Assembly (NCBI RefSeq): GCF_001894745.1
Contig: NZ_BBYF01000005.1
Span: 310,001-374,000 of the forward strand
Length of the DNA stretch: 64,000 nucleotides
DNA from: Paenibacillus sp. NAIST15-1
GTDB taxonomy: Bacteria > Bacillota > Bacilli > Paenibacillales > Paenibacillaceae
Direction: 5' to 3'
A program made the position numbers and the translations under genes. This document shows positions 7,994-17,089 of this stretch, piece after piece (within the stretch, counting starts at the first letter, position 1; each line of letters starts with the position of its first letter). Under the pieces are notes generated by a model that searched no databases, was not told where the DNA came from, and saw only the letters and a list, made by a program, of their open reading frames with translations.

Positions 7994-8494
7994 CTACTTA
8001 CAAAGCGCTTCCTCCGTCATCCTGCAGTCCTCCATGACCAGCCATAAATTGTTCTCATCATAGTCTGCGACGATCCCATCTACACAGTAGCCTGGATATA
8101 AATATTGTGACGGTGTTCGTTCTCTTAGTTTATTGTAATCTGTTATGGCATAAGCATTATCGCTCACTCGGATGATTGCTCCTCGCGGATAAAACATCGC
8201 AATTTCCCCGCGAACCGGACGCCCCGGGGGATACTGCTTCTTCGTTTTCTTCCATGCCGCTAGGCTAGGCTCAATTGCTTGCTGCCACTCGATTTCAAAT
8301 TGTTCCTTCGTAAGGATACGATCGCTCGCCTCAATAATTACTTCTTGATCGCACAGCACAAAATCGGGCGCAGTGGAGACCACGCTATGCAAATCGCCAT
8401 GTTTGCTTATTTGTCGATAAGCTGTTCCGTTCTCGTCAATCTCAAAATAGTACATTTCGTCTTCCTCGACCCCGGCAGCTTCAATATATATCAT
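7994..8494 (-). CDS. Conserved hypothetical protein
   Basis: An unrecognised soluble protein, 166 residues from the ATG at 8494 (GGGGTGG seven nt upstream). The frame is open to a TTG at 8554, but that start lacks a ribosome-binding site. The N-terminal part is beta-rich (MIYIEAAGVEEDEMYYFEID), and the C-terminal half (PGRPVRGEIAMFYPRGAIIRV, then AITDYNKL) may form a small beta barrel. It is the first gene of the three-gene group 8494-6919. No transmembrane segment, signal peptide or catalytic motif is visible. Confidence 0.6.
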   Translation of the reverse strand: MIYIEAAGVEEDEMYYFEIDENGTAYRQISKHGDLHSVVSTAPDFVLCDQEVIIEASDRILTKEQFEIEWQQAIEPSLAAWKKTKKQYPPGRPVRGEIAMFYPRGAIIRVSDNAYAITDYNKLRERTPSQYLYPGYCVDGIVADYDENNLWLVMEDCRMTEEALCK

Positions 8495-8626
8495 CGATAT
8501 TCCACCCCTACTAGTCAGCGATGCTAGAAAGTCTTCCGTGCTTTCCACCTCCAATCAAGTATATAAAGCCTGTTCTTGCAACACAATCACACGAATGACC
8601 TAGTTAGCTGTCTAAATGGTAAAGGA

Positions 8627-8648
8627 CGCCCATCTAGGGCGCCCTTGT
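8627..8648 (-). terminator. Terminator after the CYP102 gene
   Basis: GGGCGCCC-tagat-GGGCGTCC stem (one G-U pair) on the minus strand, 33 nt after the CYP102 stop, followed by a modest T-run (TTTACC). It separates the CYP102 unit from the small hypothetical genes. Confidence 0.55.
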
Positions 8649-8680
8649 CCTGCAACTCGTTTACAACTTGTTCTGGCTAA

Positions 8681-11600
8681 TTAAACTTTCCTGCCTGCCC
8701 ACACATCCTTCACATATCTCCCATCGACCCCGAGCTGCTCCAACCATCTGTTTGCTTTCGTCTCACTAACTGCATGAGCCTCTTGATACATTTGCTTAAG
8801 TGTTGCCTCCACATCTGGTGACATAGCGTTTCCGTCACCGCACACATAGAACTGTCCCCCATGATCAAGGAGACCGATCACTTCGTGCTGACGCTGCTTG
8901 ATGAGATGCTGGACATAAGTTTTTGGTTGACCTTCGTTTCGAGAAAATGCGGTGTGTACCGTAACAATCCCCTCTTGTTGATATTGCTCCAGCTCTTCTT
9001 CATAGATATGATCCGTCGCATCTCGACAACCGAAATAAAGATACGCGCTGCCGAGCGGAATCCCTTGCTCTTTCATAGCCTGCCGGGCTTGAAGAAATCC
9101 ACGGAATGGGGCAATCCCTACCCCGGGGCCTACCATAATAATAGGTGTGCTTGGATCCTCTGGCAGCCGGAAATTGGACTGCGGTGGCTGAATGAACATC
9201 ATAATAGATTCGCCTGGTTGTCTGTCGGCAAGATAGTTAGAAGCAACTCCTCGATATTCATGGCGCCCATCCCAAGCTGGACTCTGTACGACCCCTACTG
9301 TGAGACTAATCTGATTTGGCTGTACACGAGGAGAGCTTGATATCGAATAGTATCGTATTTTTAGTGGCGGGAGCAGCTCTAAAAAGCGCTCGAATGTCAT
9401 CGAGCAAGCTTCATATTTCTCAAGTAAATCTAACATTGATATTCGCTTCTCAAGGATGTTCCGCCTATAGGCTTCTGCCCCAAGCAGTGCTTCTAATTCG
9501 ATTCGATGCGGGGGACATACCGTCAAGGCGGCAAGCTCGCGAATTTGTGCTCGACTGGCAGGCTCCTGAAGTTCGACGCTCCGGCTTAGAAGATCATGTA
9601 TCAACACAGGTCGATGTAACGGCAAATGGGAAGAACGGTTCCCTGTTGTTCGCAACACCACGTGATCGCTTCCATTTAAGTCAAATCTGCTTATTACCCG
9701 TTCAACTAGATTATCCGAATTGATAGGGAACACACCTAAATGATCCCCCTCAAGATAAGACACTCCTTCAGGCAGTTCAATCTCGATATGGCGTGTACTA
9801 CGCCCGTTTCCCCCTCTTTGCAGCTCGTGATTGTCTATGACCGTTGCACAATGGACCTGGTATGATTCGGCAAACGGTGATTCAACCGATATGTTTACAA
9901 CCTCTACAGTTAACGAAGAAGCTGTCGATTTCTCTGTTCCTTCAATTCCATCAAATTCTAAATCCAAAGAACGCATAACTGCTGGCCACAGCTTAGCGCG
10001 CCACTCCTCCACTTCGGTTTCGAAGTCACCGCTGGCATCGCCATGGCCGACAGGCAGCAAACGATTCGCTCCTTTAGCTGCGAGCTGTTCGTCAATGGAT
10101 ATGGGAATGCTCTGATAGGTACTAGGCCAGTTATGATCGCCGCAACCAAAGACGCAATAGCGAACTCCTGTCAACGCTTCTGGCTCCACTTCCTTCAGCC
10201 ACTTCATGAAGCGTCGTGCATTGCTCGGCGGTTGACCGTTATATGATGCTGTTACGATATAGGTGATGCCTTCCTTAGGAAGACCATCTGGATAATCGTT
10301 AAGGGGTGCGACTTTACTTAGGAAGCCTAGTTCACGTCCTTTCTCTGCCAGTTCGCGGGCAATGCCCTCTGCTGTGCCAAGATTGGAGCCGTATAATACG
10401 AGGAGCGGCGTATGGTGAAGGGATCGTTGTTGAGGCTCTCGGCTTAAGGCTGCTCCTTCATTAGAGGGGTCACGATTTTCAATGAGAATGGCTGCAGCTC
10501 CGATCTTAGTGCGTCGCGGACGGACTTGCATGGTAAACCCTTCGGGCTTGATGGTCAGCGACTCCATAAGCTTCAATTGATAATTGGTGTGATCGATGAG
10601 TTCGAAATGTTTCAAGATTAAACCAAGCATTAATGTCGCCTCTTGCAGCGCAAATTGCTGACCGATACAAGCGCGTTGACCGATTCCGAAAGGCTTATAA
10701 GCATCATGAGGGATTTGGCTTGGATCCTCGAATCGCTCTGGACGAAATTCGTTCGCATCAGATCCCCATACTGCAGCATCTCGGTGCAATTGAGGAAGCA
10801 GTAGGAGCAGGCGATCTCCCTTCTTCATCTCATATCGATCCGCCAGCAGCGTATCTTTCTTCACATGCAAGTTGAACGCGGGTGCTGTCGGCCATAATCT
10901 CAGCGATTCATCGAGAATCATGCGAATGTATTTCAAATCCTTGATCTGTGTGTAGGTGGGAACGGGATCTTTCAATACACGATCTACTTCCTCATAGCCT
11001 TTTTGCAGCTTGTCGCGATTGTTCAGCAGAAAATACAGGGCGAAGGACAATAATCCGCTTGTTGTCTCATGTCCGGCTACTAAGAACGTAATAATTTGAT
11101 ACCGAATGTTGGCGTCGTCCAGAGCTTCACCTGTGTCTGGATCCTTGCCTTGCAGCATGTAAGCTAACAAGTCATCTGCCTGTTCGTGTCCGTGCGCTTT
11201 GCGTTCAGCGATCATTTTATCGACTAAGGAGAACATGACATCAATGTCCTGCTGGAATTGCCGCCGGGTTTTGATCATAAGCTTATCCTGAATGCCAAGC
11301 CGCTGCGCTTGATTCAAGGATTCATCCAATGCCCGAACCATACTTGTTACAAATGGGTGGGGTTGATCACGGTAGAAGCTGTTAAAGCGGTAATTGAAGC
11401 CGCATAGCCCGATCGTATCCATCGCCAGTCTTGTCATATCCTCCGGCACTTCAACATAGTCATCAGGATTTAGCCGCGACCACTTCTGGATTAACTGCAT
11501 GGCGAGATCCAGCATCTTGTCAAAATAGCCCCGCATTGCTGTGCGGCTGAAGCTCGGGAGCAAAATATTATGGGCCTTCTTCCAGTTCGGCTCCTCCGTC

Positions 11601-11872
11601 TCAGAAGTAAATAATCCATCCCCTGCAAAGGATCGCACATTGTTTAATACGGTTTTATCTACGATTTTGCCGAAGCGATCAGTGTCGCTAAATTCCTTGG
11701 CCAACTCGTACCCAGAGACGACATGAAGCGTTCCAAACGGCAGCTTCATGCGGTAGATTTCACCGTATTCATTAGCAAGATTCATGAAAGATAAGATGGG
11801 TGTATTCGGATTCAGTTGAGGAATGTTGCCGAGAGGGCCGTAGGTTTTGGGTTGTGGAATCGTAATAGACAT
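8681..11872 (-). CDS. Bifunctional cytochrome P450/NADPH-P450 reductase (CYP102, P450 BM3-type)
   Basis: A 1063-residue self-sufficient fatty-acid hydroxylase. The haem domain (1-470) carries [10 protein letters not shown] (Phe88 equivalent to BM3 Phe87), the I-helix AGHETT (about 266-271), ESLRLWP and [14 protein letters not shown] with the haem thiolate at Cys402. A linker leads to an FMN-binding flavodoxin domain starting [15 protein letters not shown], then an FAD/NADPH ferredoxin-reductase domain ([11 protein letters not shown] for [17 protein letters not shown] and YFGCRD for NADPH). It hydroxylates medium- and long-chain fatty acids near the omega end with electrons from NADPH. AGAGGAGG precedes the ATG. 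It lies downstream of a Bm3R1-like repressor gene, with an operator at 11989-12006 between them, matching the fatR/bm3R1-cyp102 arrangement of bacilli. Confidence 0.95.
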   Translation of the reverse strand: MSITIPQPKTYGPLGNIPQLNPNTPILSFMNLANEYGEIYRMKLPFGTLHVVSGYELAKEFSDTDRFGKIVDKTVLNNVRSFAGDGLFTSETEEPNWKKAHNILLPSFSRTAMRGYFDKMLDLAMQLIQKWSRLNPDDYVEVPEDMTRLAMDTIGLCGFNYRFNSFYRDQPHPFVTSMVRALDESLNQAQRLGIQDKLMIKTRRQFQQDIDVMFSLVDKMIAERKAHGHEQADDLLAYMLQGKDPDTGEALDDANIRYQIITFLVAGHETTSGLLSFALYFLLNNRDKLQKGYEEVDRVLKDPVPTYTQIKDLKYIRMILDESLRLWPTAPAFNLHVKKDTLLADRYEMKKGDRLLLLLPQLHRDAAVWGSDANEFRPERFEDPSQIPHDAYKPFGIGQRACIGQQFALQEATLMLGLILKHFELIDHTNYQLKLMESLTIKPEGFTMQVRPRRTKIGAAAILIENRDPSNEGAALSREPQQRSLHHTPLLVLYGSNLGTAEGIARELAEKGRELGFLSKVAPLNDYPDGLPKEGITYIVTASYNGQPPSNARRFMKWLKEVEPEALTGVRYCVFGCGDHNWPSTYQSIPISIDEQLAAKGANRLLPVGHGDASGDFETEVEEWRAKLWPAVMRSLDLEFDGIEGTEKSTASSLTVEVVNISVESPFAESYQVHCATVIDNHELQRGGNGRSTRHIEIELPEGVSYLEGDHLGVFPINSDNLVERVISRFDLNGSDHVVLRTTGNRSSHLPLHRPVLIHDLLSRSVELQEPASRAQIRELAALTVCPPHRIELEALLGAEAYRRNILEKRISMLDLLEKYEACSMTFERFLELLPPLKIRYYSISSSPRVQPNQISLTVGVVQSPAWDGRHEYRGVASNYLADRQPGESIMMFIQPPQSNFRLPEDPSTPIIMVGPGVGIAPFRGFLQARQAMKEQGIPLGSAYLYFGCRDATDHIYEEELEQYQQEGIVTVHTAFSRNEGQPKTYVQHLIKQRQHEVIGLLDHGGQFYVCGDGNAMSPDVEATLKQMYQEAHAVSETKANRWLEQLGVDGRYVKDVWAGRKV

Positions 11873-11988
11873 ATGATTTTGCCTCCTCTAAATGGAATAC
11901 AGGTTCGTTCGCAAGAGGTAGCTCATGGATGTCAGTGTTACATTGCAGCAAGGAACGATTGAAGTCGACAGTAGACAGTAGACAGGTA

Positions 11989-12006
11989 GGAATGAATATT
12001 CATTCC
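11989..12006. promoter_or_regulatory. Bm3R1-type operator upstream of the CYP102 gene
   Basis: GGAATGAATATTCATTCC, a perfect 18-bp palindrome in the 160-bp gap between the repressor stop and the CYP102 start. It differs from the palindrome before the repressor gene only in the two central base pairs. This suggests an additional regulated promoter directly in front of the P450. Confidence 0.75.
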
Positions 12007-12032
12007 GTGTTGCAGAAGGGAACACAATCGAG

Positions 12033-12599
12033 TTAATGAACTCTGATTGCATTCCAGCAGCATTCCTCCACTCCTACGAGGAGTTCGTGCGTTTCTTCGA
12101 GCACTTCTGCCCGGATTGTTTCGAACAATTTGACAAGCGCCCCGTAGAAAATAGAGATTAACGCATTTGGCGGCAATGGAGAGATAACGTTCTGCTGCTG
12201 GCCGTTGAATAAGAAGTGGCGAATAAAATCCATGCCTATTTCAAATGTTTTGAGGCTTTTCTCGTCCAATAATCGAGGATTCAAGTGAGAGTCAATGAAC
12301 GAGAAGGCTTCCCTGTTCTCTTTCGCGAAATGGATGGTCTGAACAAAAATGTGATGAAATTGTTCGCGGACGGTTGCAGATTCAGGAAAGCCTTGTTTGA
12401 CGGCGCGGAAGAACTGCTCGGTGCATTCTTGAAACAAAGAATTCAGCAGCTCCTCCTTGCTCTCAAAGTAACGATAGATGGTACCTGCGCCAACCTTGGC
12501 TCTTTCAGCGATCATCGGTACGGTAGTCGCGTCGAAACCGCGGTCAGTAAATAAATGCAATGCTGCGAGTAAAATATCGTCTCTTTTGTTCGTGGTCAC
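12033..12599 (-). CDS. TetR-family repressor, Bm3R1/FatR-like
   Basis: A 188-residue TetR regulator that strongly resembles Bm3R1 of Bacillus megaterium: residues 10-60 include LFTDRGFDATTVPMIAERAK and VGAGTIYRYFESKEELLN. The start is a GTG with GGGTGAT upstream. Known relatives repress their own gene and the downstream CYP102 and are released by fatty acids. Perfect palindromes at 12619-12636 and 11989-12006 fit that role. The gene precedes the CYP102 gene on the same strand with a 160-nt gap. Confidence 0.9.
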   Translation of the reverse strand: MTTNKRDDILLAALHLFTDRGFDATTVPMIAERAKVGAGTIYRYFESKEELLNSLFQECTEQFFRAVKQGFPESATVREQFHHIFVQTIHFAKENREAFSFIDSHLNPRLLDEKSLKTFEIGMDFIRHFLFNGQQQNVISPLPPNALISIFYGALVKLFETIRAEVLEETHELLVGVEECCWNAIRVH

Positions 12600-12618
12600 T
12601 AGCTATCACCCTTTTTTC

Positions 12619-12636
12619 GGAATGAACGTTCATTCC
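12619..12636. promoter_or_regulatory. Bm3R1-type operator upstream of the repressor gene
   Basis: GGAATGAACGTTCATTCC, a perfect 18-bp palindrome 20 nt before the GTG start. As I recall it, the operator of B. megaterium Bm3R1 has the same core. Autoregulation by the adjacent repressor is the likely function. Confidence 0.8.
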
Positions 12637-12672
12637 CTTACATAATATTCCACCAAAAAGGATGGTTCAAGA

Positions 12673-13284
12673 TCAAATTGTGGCGGAATGATGTCTTGCA
12701 ATCACTTGAATCACATGAGCTAATCCAGTATGGCCCTTTCCTTCCACTCGGTTCTGTTCCCCATAATAGAAGTGCAGAACCTCAAGCTCCTTGCACCAAG
12801 CTAGCAGCTCAGCGGGGTCGTATAGCATCTCTATATCCGGAGGGCCGCCTGTTCCATAACGAAGCTGCATCTTCGAATATACTTCAAGCATAATAATGCC
12901 CCCTGGCTTCACGGCCTGCTTCAGATTATTCACGATTAAGCCTTGGTCACGTTGGTGAAAGTGGCCGAAAACCATAATTGCAGCATCGTATTCTTGTTGA
13001 GCGATATGATCCGTAAGGAGATTTGCCTGCTTGGTATGCACTCGAACATTGTACTTGTGAGCCAGCTTTTCCGTTTTGATGAGACCGTTCTCGGAGTAGT
13101 CAATCGCTGTCACTTGATGTCCAGCACGAGCTAAATAGACGGCATTTCTGCCTTCTCCCTCCGCAAAAGCAACGATATTTCGGCAATTGTCAAGATGATG
13201 AGCTTGTTCTCGGATAAATGCATTCGGCTCTTCTCCATAGTAATATTCTGCTGAACCGTAACGCTCATTCCATGGAATGTTCAT
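12673..13284 (-). CDS. Class I SAM-dependent methyltransferase
   Basis: A 203-residue methyltransferase of the TehB/thiopurine-methyltransferase-like small class. It opens MNIPWNERYGSAEYYYGEEPN, followed by motif I (VAFAEGEGRNAVYLA, about residues 37-51), the acidic end of strand 2 (VTAIDYS), and the motif IV region YDAAIMVFGHFH. The ATG at 13284 has TGGAGGGG upstream; an earlier ATG at 13299 would swallow that site. It may be co-transcribed with the flavin oxidoreductase gene upstream (13338-14252; 53-nt gap). The substrate is unknown; detoxification of a metalloid or thiol compound is common for this class. Confidence 0.82.
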   Translation of the reverse strand: MNIPWNERYGSAEYYYGEEPNAFIREQAHHLDNCRNIVAFAEGEGRNAVYLARAGHQVTAIDYSENGLIKTEKLAHKYNVRVHTKQANLLTDHIAQQEYDAAIMVFGHFHQRDQGLIVNNLKQAVKPGGIIMLEVYSKMQLRYGTGGPPDIEMLYDPAELLAWCKELEVLHFYYGEQNRVEGKGHTGLAHVIQVIARHHSATI

Positions 13285-13337
13285 GTGTAACCCCTCCAAT
13301 AAAGATTTGAGTGACTACCAAAGTGATTTCGTGCCAT

Positions 13338-14252
13338 CTAGTTTTCCACTTGTTCGAACTCCTCCTCAGTCAATACTCTATTGATATGCATAGCAATTCG
13401 ACTGCCGTCTGCTGCAGCGAATACAACTTGGGAGGGAGAAAAGGAAGCCGCATCCCCTGCTGCGTAGACACCCGTTATCGTGGTGCGCCCTGAATCATCT
13501 GTTTGAATCCCTCCAGTCGCGGTCAATTCACAGCCCAACTGTGCAGCAAATGGTGCACTTTGTTCAAACTTGGGAGTGACGAAGCCCCCTGATCTCGCAA
13601 GCTCTGTTCTATCTGCGAATCGAACTTGTTGGAGCTTGCCATTATGTCCGATAAAAGCGGCTATCGGTTGTTCCATGACCTTCACCCCTTTGGATTGAAG
13701 CTGCATCTTCTGCTCGTGTGTAAGGGTTGAGTATCCGTTCGTACAAAGAACCAAATCATTGCTCCATTGATAGAGCAACTTGGCGGTGTGAAATCCAGCA
13801 GCATGTTCAGACACGACCACAAGTGGTTGATCACGCAATTCCCAGCCATCGCAGTATACGCAGTTGAACAAGCTTTTTCCGTATAGCGGAGTGAATCCTT
13901 CTATTTGCGGGAATATTTCCTTGACCCCTGTCGCAAGTATCAATTTCTTCGCTTGAATGCACTGCCCCATTGTGTCGTGTACGTTAAAGACACCATCCAC
14001 TTTGGCAACTGTCGTAACTTCAACATGCATCAGACGGATGGATGGATAGCGACCCAGTTCTTCGTGCGCGATGCGCCGGAATTCTGGAATTGTAACCCCG
14101 TCCCTCGTAATAAAACCGTGGGATGCATGTGTCACCGCATTTCTAGGGCGATTGTGGTCGAACAAGACGATGCTTCTTCTTGCTCTTCCTAGGACGAGAG
14201 CAGCATTCAGTCCTGCGGGTCCTCCCCCAATGATGACGCAATCGTAAATCAT
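13338..14252 (-). CDS. Thioredoxin-reductase-like FAD/NAD(P) oxidoreductase
   Basis: A 304-residue protein with the fold of low-molecular-weight thioredoxin reductases. The N-terminal FAD motif is IIGGGPAGLNAALVLGRARR, the redox pair is CVYCDGWE (about residues 130-137), and the C-terminal FAD motif is GVYAAGDAA. Thioredoxin reductases usually have CATC; CxYCDG proteins form a separate group that includes gliotoxin-type dithiol oxidases and unstudied bacterial reductases, so the partner is uncertain. The ATG at 14252 is chosen because AAGGAG is nine nt upstream, while the ATG at 14261 abuts that site. The methyltransferase gene follows at 53 nt. Confidence 0.85.
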   Translation of the reverse strand: MIYDCVIIGGGPAGLNAALVLGRARRSIVLFDHNRPRNAVTHASHGFITRDGVTIPEFRRIAHEELGRYPSIRLMHVEVTTVAKVDGVFNVHDTMGQCIQAKKLILATGVKEIFPQIEGFTPLYGKSLFNCVYCDGWELRDQPLVVVSEHAAGFHTAKLLYQWSNDLVLCTNGYSTLTHEQKMQLQSKGVKVMEQPIAAFIGHNGKLQQVRFADRTELARSGGFVTPKFEQSAPFAAQLGCELTATGGIQTDDSGRTTITGVYAAGDAASFSPSQVVFAAADGSRIAMHINRVLTEEEFEQVEN

Positions 14253-14276
14253 GATACTCATCTCCTTATTAAATAG

Positions 14277-14298
14277 GATATTACAGACTGATAATATC
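14277..14298. promoter_or_regulatory. Dyad upstream of the thioredoxin-reductase-like gene
   Basis: GATATTA-8 nt-TAATATC, perfect 7-bp arms, 25 nt before the start codon at 14252. It could be an operator; no regulator is adjacent, so this is only a sequence observation. Confidence 0.35.
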
Positions 14299-14360
14299 TA
14301 TGATAACATATTCTTCTCCTATTTATGAAGCAGTTATTACTCGCGTTACGTAAAAATACA

Positions 14361-14388
14361 GAAAGAACCCTCCTGACTTGGAGAGTTC
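14361..14388 (-). terminator. Terminator of the arsR-SRPBCC unit
   Basis: GAACTCTC/GAGGGTTC hairpin on the minus strand followed by TTTCTG, about 65 nt after the SRPBCC stop codon at 14453. Confidence 0.5.
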
Positions 14389-14452
14389 TTCTTAATAATT
14401 GATAACTGTGCCCATCATGCTGATTGCTGCATTATTGTGTACTTCTTTATTA

Positions 14453-14869
14453 CTAAGCGAATACCTTCTCAAGCTCACTGCACCACTTCGTCCAGCCATA
14501 CTTAGCGCCTGCGAGTGCTTGTTCATTGGAGATTCCGGTTTGTTCGAGATGAAGGTTAACGCTTCCGTTCCCTAAGTCTTGCAGTGTCCACGTGATCGTG
14601 TGTTTCTCCCCGCTTTCCCATGTATAGGACAGCTTGTTGGGTTCGTCTACAATCAGTACTTCACCATCAATAATTCCATTCCACCATTCGTTCGGCTGCG
14701 TGCGGAACTGAAAATGATGTCCAACGACGGCTTTAAAATCATTTTCCATTGCCTCACCAGTGTGGATATTCTGCACCCACTTGGCAAGCTTGCTGGAATC
14801 GGTTAATGCGGACCACAACTTCTCAATTGTAGTCTTGTATTGAAAATTCAGTGTTAATGTTACACTCAT
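14453..14869 (-). CDS. SRPBCC/AHSA1-family (Activator of Hsp90 ATPase 1-like) protein
   Basis: A 138-residue START-like domain protein of the bacterial AHSA1 type: MSVTLTLNFQYKTTIEKLWSAL at the start, KLAKWVQN, then FKAVVGHHFQFRT, KLSYTWESGEKHTITWTL and a C-terminal GWTKWCSELEKVF helix. These cup-shaped proteins bind hydrophobic ligands; a specific function is rarely known. The gene overlaps the ArsR stop codon by four bases (ATGA), so the two are translationally coupled. ArsR-AHSA1 pairs are a frequent Gram-positive arrangement. Confidence 0.88.
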   Translation of the reverse strand: MSVTLTLNFQYKTTIEKLWSALTDSSKLAKWVQNIHTGEAMENDFKAVVGHHFQFRTQPNEWWNGIIDGEVLIVDEPNKLSYTWESGEKHTITWTLQDLGNGSVNLHLEQTGISNEQALAGAKYGWTKWCSELEKVFA

Positions 14870-15195
14870 TCTTCTTCCTCCTCTAATAAATGTTGCAAGC
14901 GCAACATATTCAAACCCCAGAACTTGCTGTAGAAAGCCACCCAGTCTTGGACTTCTCTCAGTGGTGCGGCATTCAGCCTAAATCGTGTCTCTCGGCCGAC
15001 TTTGCGGTCATATACCAGTCCGGCTTCTTTAAGAATTGTCAAATGCTTGGATACCGCTGTACGTCCCATTTGAAATTGTGCCGTTAATTCATGAAGCGGT
15101 ATCTCCTCTTTCTCTGCTAACAAACGAATGAGTCTCCGCCTAGTTGGATCTGCAATCGCGTCAAACACATCCCGCAACTGATTATTCTCACCCAC
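14866..15195 (-). CDS. ArsR-family transcriptional regulator
   Basis: A 109-residue winged-helix regulator (FDAIADPTRRRLIRLLAEK, ELTAQFQMGRTAVSKHLTIL, then the wing VGRETRFRLN). It lacks the cysteine metal-binding motif of metal-sensing ArsR proteins and belongs to the SdpR-like group that travels with AHSA1/SRPBCC genes. The start is a GTG with GGAGAGG five nt upstream. It is the first gene of a coupled pair. The strong promoter with two operators at 15481-15532 lies about 290 nt upstream on the same strand and is a good candidate for autoregulation. Confidence 0.88.
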   Translation of the reverse strand: MGENNQLRDVFDAIADPTRRRLIRLLAEKEEIPLHELTAQFQMGRTAVSKHLTILKEAGLVYDRKVGRETRFRLNAAPLREVQDWVAFYSKFWGLNMLRLQHLLEEEEE

Positions 15196-15279
15196 AACAA
15201 CCTCTCCAATATCTTACATTCTGTAGTAGAAATCTGTTGGTGATATGAGGGATCAGCTATGACTACTTCTATCACCTCC

Positions 15280-15414
15280 TTAGAGTTTACGGCTATTTGG
15301 ACACAGTGTCCATGAGGCGATGTTCAGTGCTGCATAGGAAAGCGGGAGGATCGCATAAAAACCGTAATCACCATAATCATTAGCAAACGCATGAGAGAGA
15401 GCTGCACCAGTCAT
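15280..15414 (-). pseudogene. Remnant of a hydrophobic-protein gene
   Basis: A short frame between the promoter at 15481-15532 and the ArsR gene encodes MTGAALSHAFANDYGDYG, then FYAILPLSYAALNIASWTL and a stop. It looks like the last membrane segments of a larger protein. The frame stays open upstream but has no start codon with a ribosome-binding site, and the 467-nt gap (15196-15662) contains no intact gene. Confidence 0.3.
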
Positions 15415-15480
15415 GACAAAGAATATTTCAGGTGAAACATAATCAGGTTTGCAAATTTCGCTATGACTGTCTTCAAAATG

Positions 15481-15532
15481 GACACCTTTTGGTGTCGGTT
15501 TGATTATAAGACACCAAAAGGTGTCCTGTCAA
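15481..15532 (-). promoter_or_regulatory. Strong promoter with two GACACC-N4-GGTGTC operators
   Basis: On the minus strand: TTGACA (15532-15527), an 18-nt spacer, TATAAT (15508-15503), both boxes perfect. The spacer is almost entirely an inverted repeat with arms GACACC and GGTGTC (15525-15510); a second repeat with identical arms lies just downstream of the -10 box (15496-15481), about where transcription would start. The repeat centres are 29 bp apart. This is the layout of a tightly repressed promoter. The downstream ArsR gene is the nearest candidate repressor. Confidence 0.75.
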
Positions 15533-15592
15533 CGATTGATTTTCATGCGTCCGATCCAACCCCTATTGTTTGTATTGCCATGCATATAAATA

Positions 15593-15613
15593 AAAAAACC
15601 GCGCAATGCGCGG
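15593..15613 (-). terminator. Terminator of the YdeI-like gene
   Basis: CCGCGCAttGCGCGG-type stem followed on the minus strand by seven T residues, 50 nt after the stop codon at 15663. Confidence 0.75.
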
Positions 15614-15662
15614 ATCTACATGAAGGTATGTTCTTGTCCACCTACGATTATCGTCAAATAAT

Positions 15663-16256
15663 CTAATCTTTTAATCCCTTTCCATCAAGAATTTGCTGTG
15701 TATATTTCTCAACCCTTGACGTTCGCGTTTTGGATTGTTTGGGTTCTGAGAAATAATACAGGTATTGTCGTTGACGCCCTGGCGTTAACGCCTCAAATGC
15801 TTCTTTCAAGGCAGGGTTTTCATCGAGTTTAACTTGAAATTCTTCGGGAACTGTGTACTCTGCCGTTTGCTTAAAGTTCACTTCCAACCCCGCTTTTTCA
15901 ACTTCAATGGCCACCTTAATATAGGCCTTCAAGATATCTTCCATCTCAACGATTTCTTGAACATTGGTGAACCGAATCTGACGGGCTGCTTGTACATTCT
16001 CCGTCTGTTGGATGAGAATTCCGCTTGGATCTTTTAACAGGGCCCCTTTATGAAACAGAAGTGCACAGTACTCTTTAAACCCATGTATTAAAACGATGTT
16101 TTTGTTCTCATAGGTGTAGCATGGGTGCATCCACTTATAATCTTCGGTCAGCTCACAGTCAAGAACGATATGTCTCAGCTGCTCGTATTCTTCTTTCCAC
16201 GTTTTCGCTTTCCGTATAAATTCATCGACCTTCGGATTCAATTGACGATTTGACAT
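15663..16256 (-). CDS. YdeI/OmpD-associated family protein (DUF1801-like)
   Basis: A 197-residue protein with an N-terminal DUF1801-like domain (ELTEDYKWMHPCYTYENKNIVLIHGFKEYCAL) and a C-terminal YdeI segment (LDENPALKEAFEALTPGRQR, then YFSEPKQSKTRTSRVEKY). B. subtilis YdeI is the model; the biochemical function is not established, although DUF1801 folds resemble frataxin/heat-stable small-molecule-binding proteins. It is a single gene with its own terminator at 15593-15613. The ATG at 16256 is used; only a weak ribosome-binding site precedes it. Confidence 0.85.
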   Translation of the reverse strand: MSNRQLNPKVDEFIRKAKTWKEEYEQLRHIVLDCELTEDYKWMHPCYTYENKNIVLIHGFKEYCALLFHKGALLKDPSGILIQQTENVQAARQIRFTNVQEIVEMEDILKAYIKVAIEVEKAGLEVNFKQTAEYTVPEEFQVKLDENPALKEAFEALTPGRQRQYLYYFSEPKQSKTRTSRVEKYTQQILDGKGLKD

Positions 16257-16432
16257 CAGAACATACCCCTCTTCACTTTTCGTTCAGCGAACAGTTCAAA
16301 CCCTAGAGATTTATTCTGTCCCCCTGCATCAACACTTCCTATTTATTTGTAGTTTGGAACATTCGACATTTCGAGATACACATATTAAAAACAACATTAG
16401 GTACTAGACGAAATGATCTCCATTTCAGTAGA

Positions 16433-16840
16433 TTACGAATGCGATTTCTTATGGAGTTGTTGAGCGATATCGATTAATTTCTTATTCTTCAGATGATTCT
16501 CCATCTTCTCTTCCGCTTCCTTCATCACCGCTTGAATCAGACATTCTTCGCCGTGGACGAAATTACATTCGAATAACGAGGTCGAGCCTTCGATAGCATG
16601 GATAATATCCAGAAATGTAATATCATCTCGATGACGAGTCAGGCGATATCCCCCATTTGCTCCCGAGATCGATTCAATCATGCCGGCCTTCACAAGTCTC
16701 GTTAATATTTTGGACAAGTACGTTGGGGACACGCCCTGGGATTCTGCCAACTGTTGTACGCCAACTGGCTTAACGGTAGATGCCTCAATCAGCATGAGCA
16801 TAGTATGGAGCGCATAATTCGTTGCTTTTGTAAATTTCAT
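16433..16840 (-). CDS. Rrf2-family transcriptional regulator
   Basis: A 135-residue Rrf2 protein: MKFTKATNYALHTMLMLIEA, VQQLAESQGVSPTYLSKILT and SGANGGYRL are the family's winged helix. Only two cysteines occur in the region that holds the three iron-sulfur ligands of IscR/NsrR (FECNFVHGEECL), so cluster binding is uncertain and redox-thiol sensing is an alternative. The ATG at 16840 follows AAGAAGGG. It is divergent from the Rieske/FAD oxidoreductase gene at 17090, its probable target. AT-rich partial dyads (for example GATATCGATAATATC near 16868-16882) lie between the genes. Confidence 0.85.
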   Translation of the reverse strand: MKFTKATNYALHTMLMLIEASTVKPVGVQQLAESQGVSPTYLSKILTRLVKAGMIESISGANGGYRLTRHRDDITFLDIIHAIEGSTSLFECNFVHGEECLIQAVMKEAEEKMENHLKNKKLIDIAQQLHKKSHS

Positions 16841-17089
16841 GGACAACCCTTCTTAATCATAGATTTATGATATCGATAATATCCGTGAATGGCGACCCTG
16901 TCAATTGGGCTGCAAGGCATTGAACGTACGGACTATGTCTCGAAGCACTGCTATTTTATTTATTCGGCATGTACCGATCGATGTCTGTATTCCCTACTCT
17001 GTATGTACGATTTCAATCAGATACTGATTAAACACGGATTCCCAAGGAAATGAATAGACAAAGACAATCAATATAGGAGGTTCGCTACT

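Noticed and set aside
15299-15311. GGACACaGTGTCC as a third operator
   Set aside because: The arms resemble the GACACC sites, but the spacing differs and it lies inside the gene remnant; probably chance.
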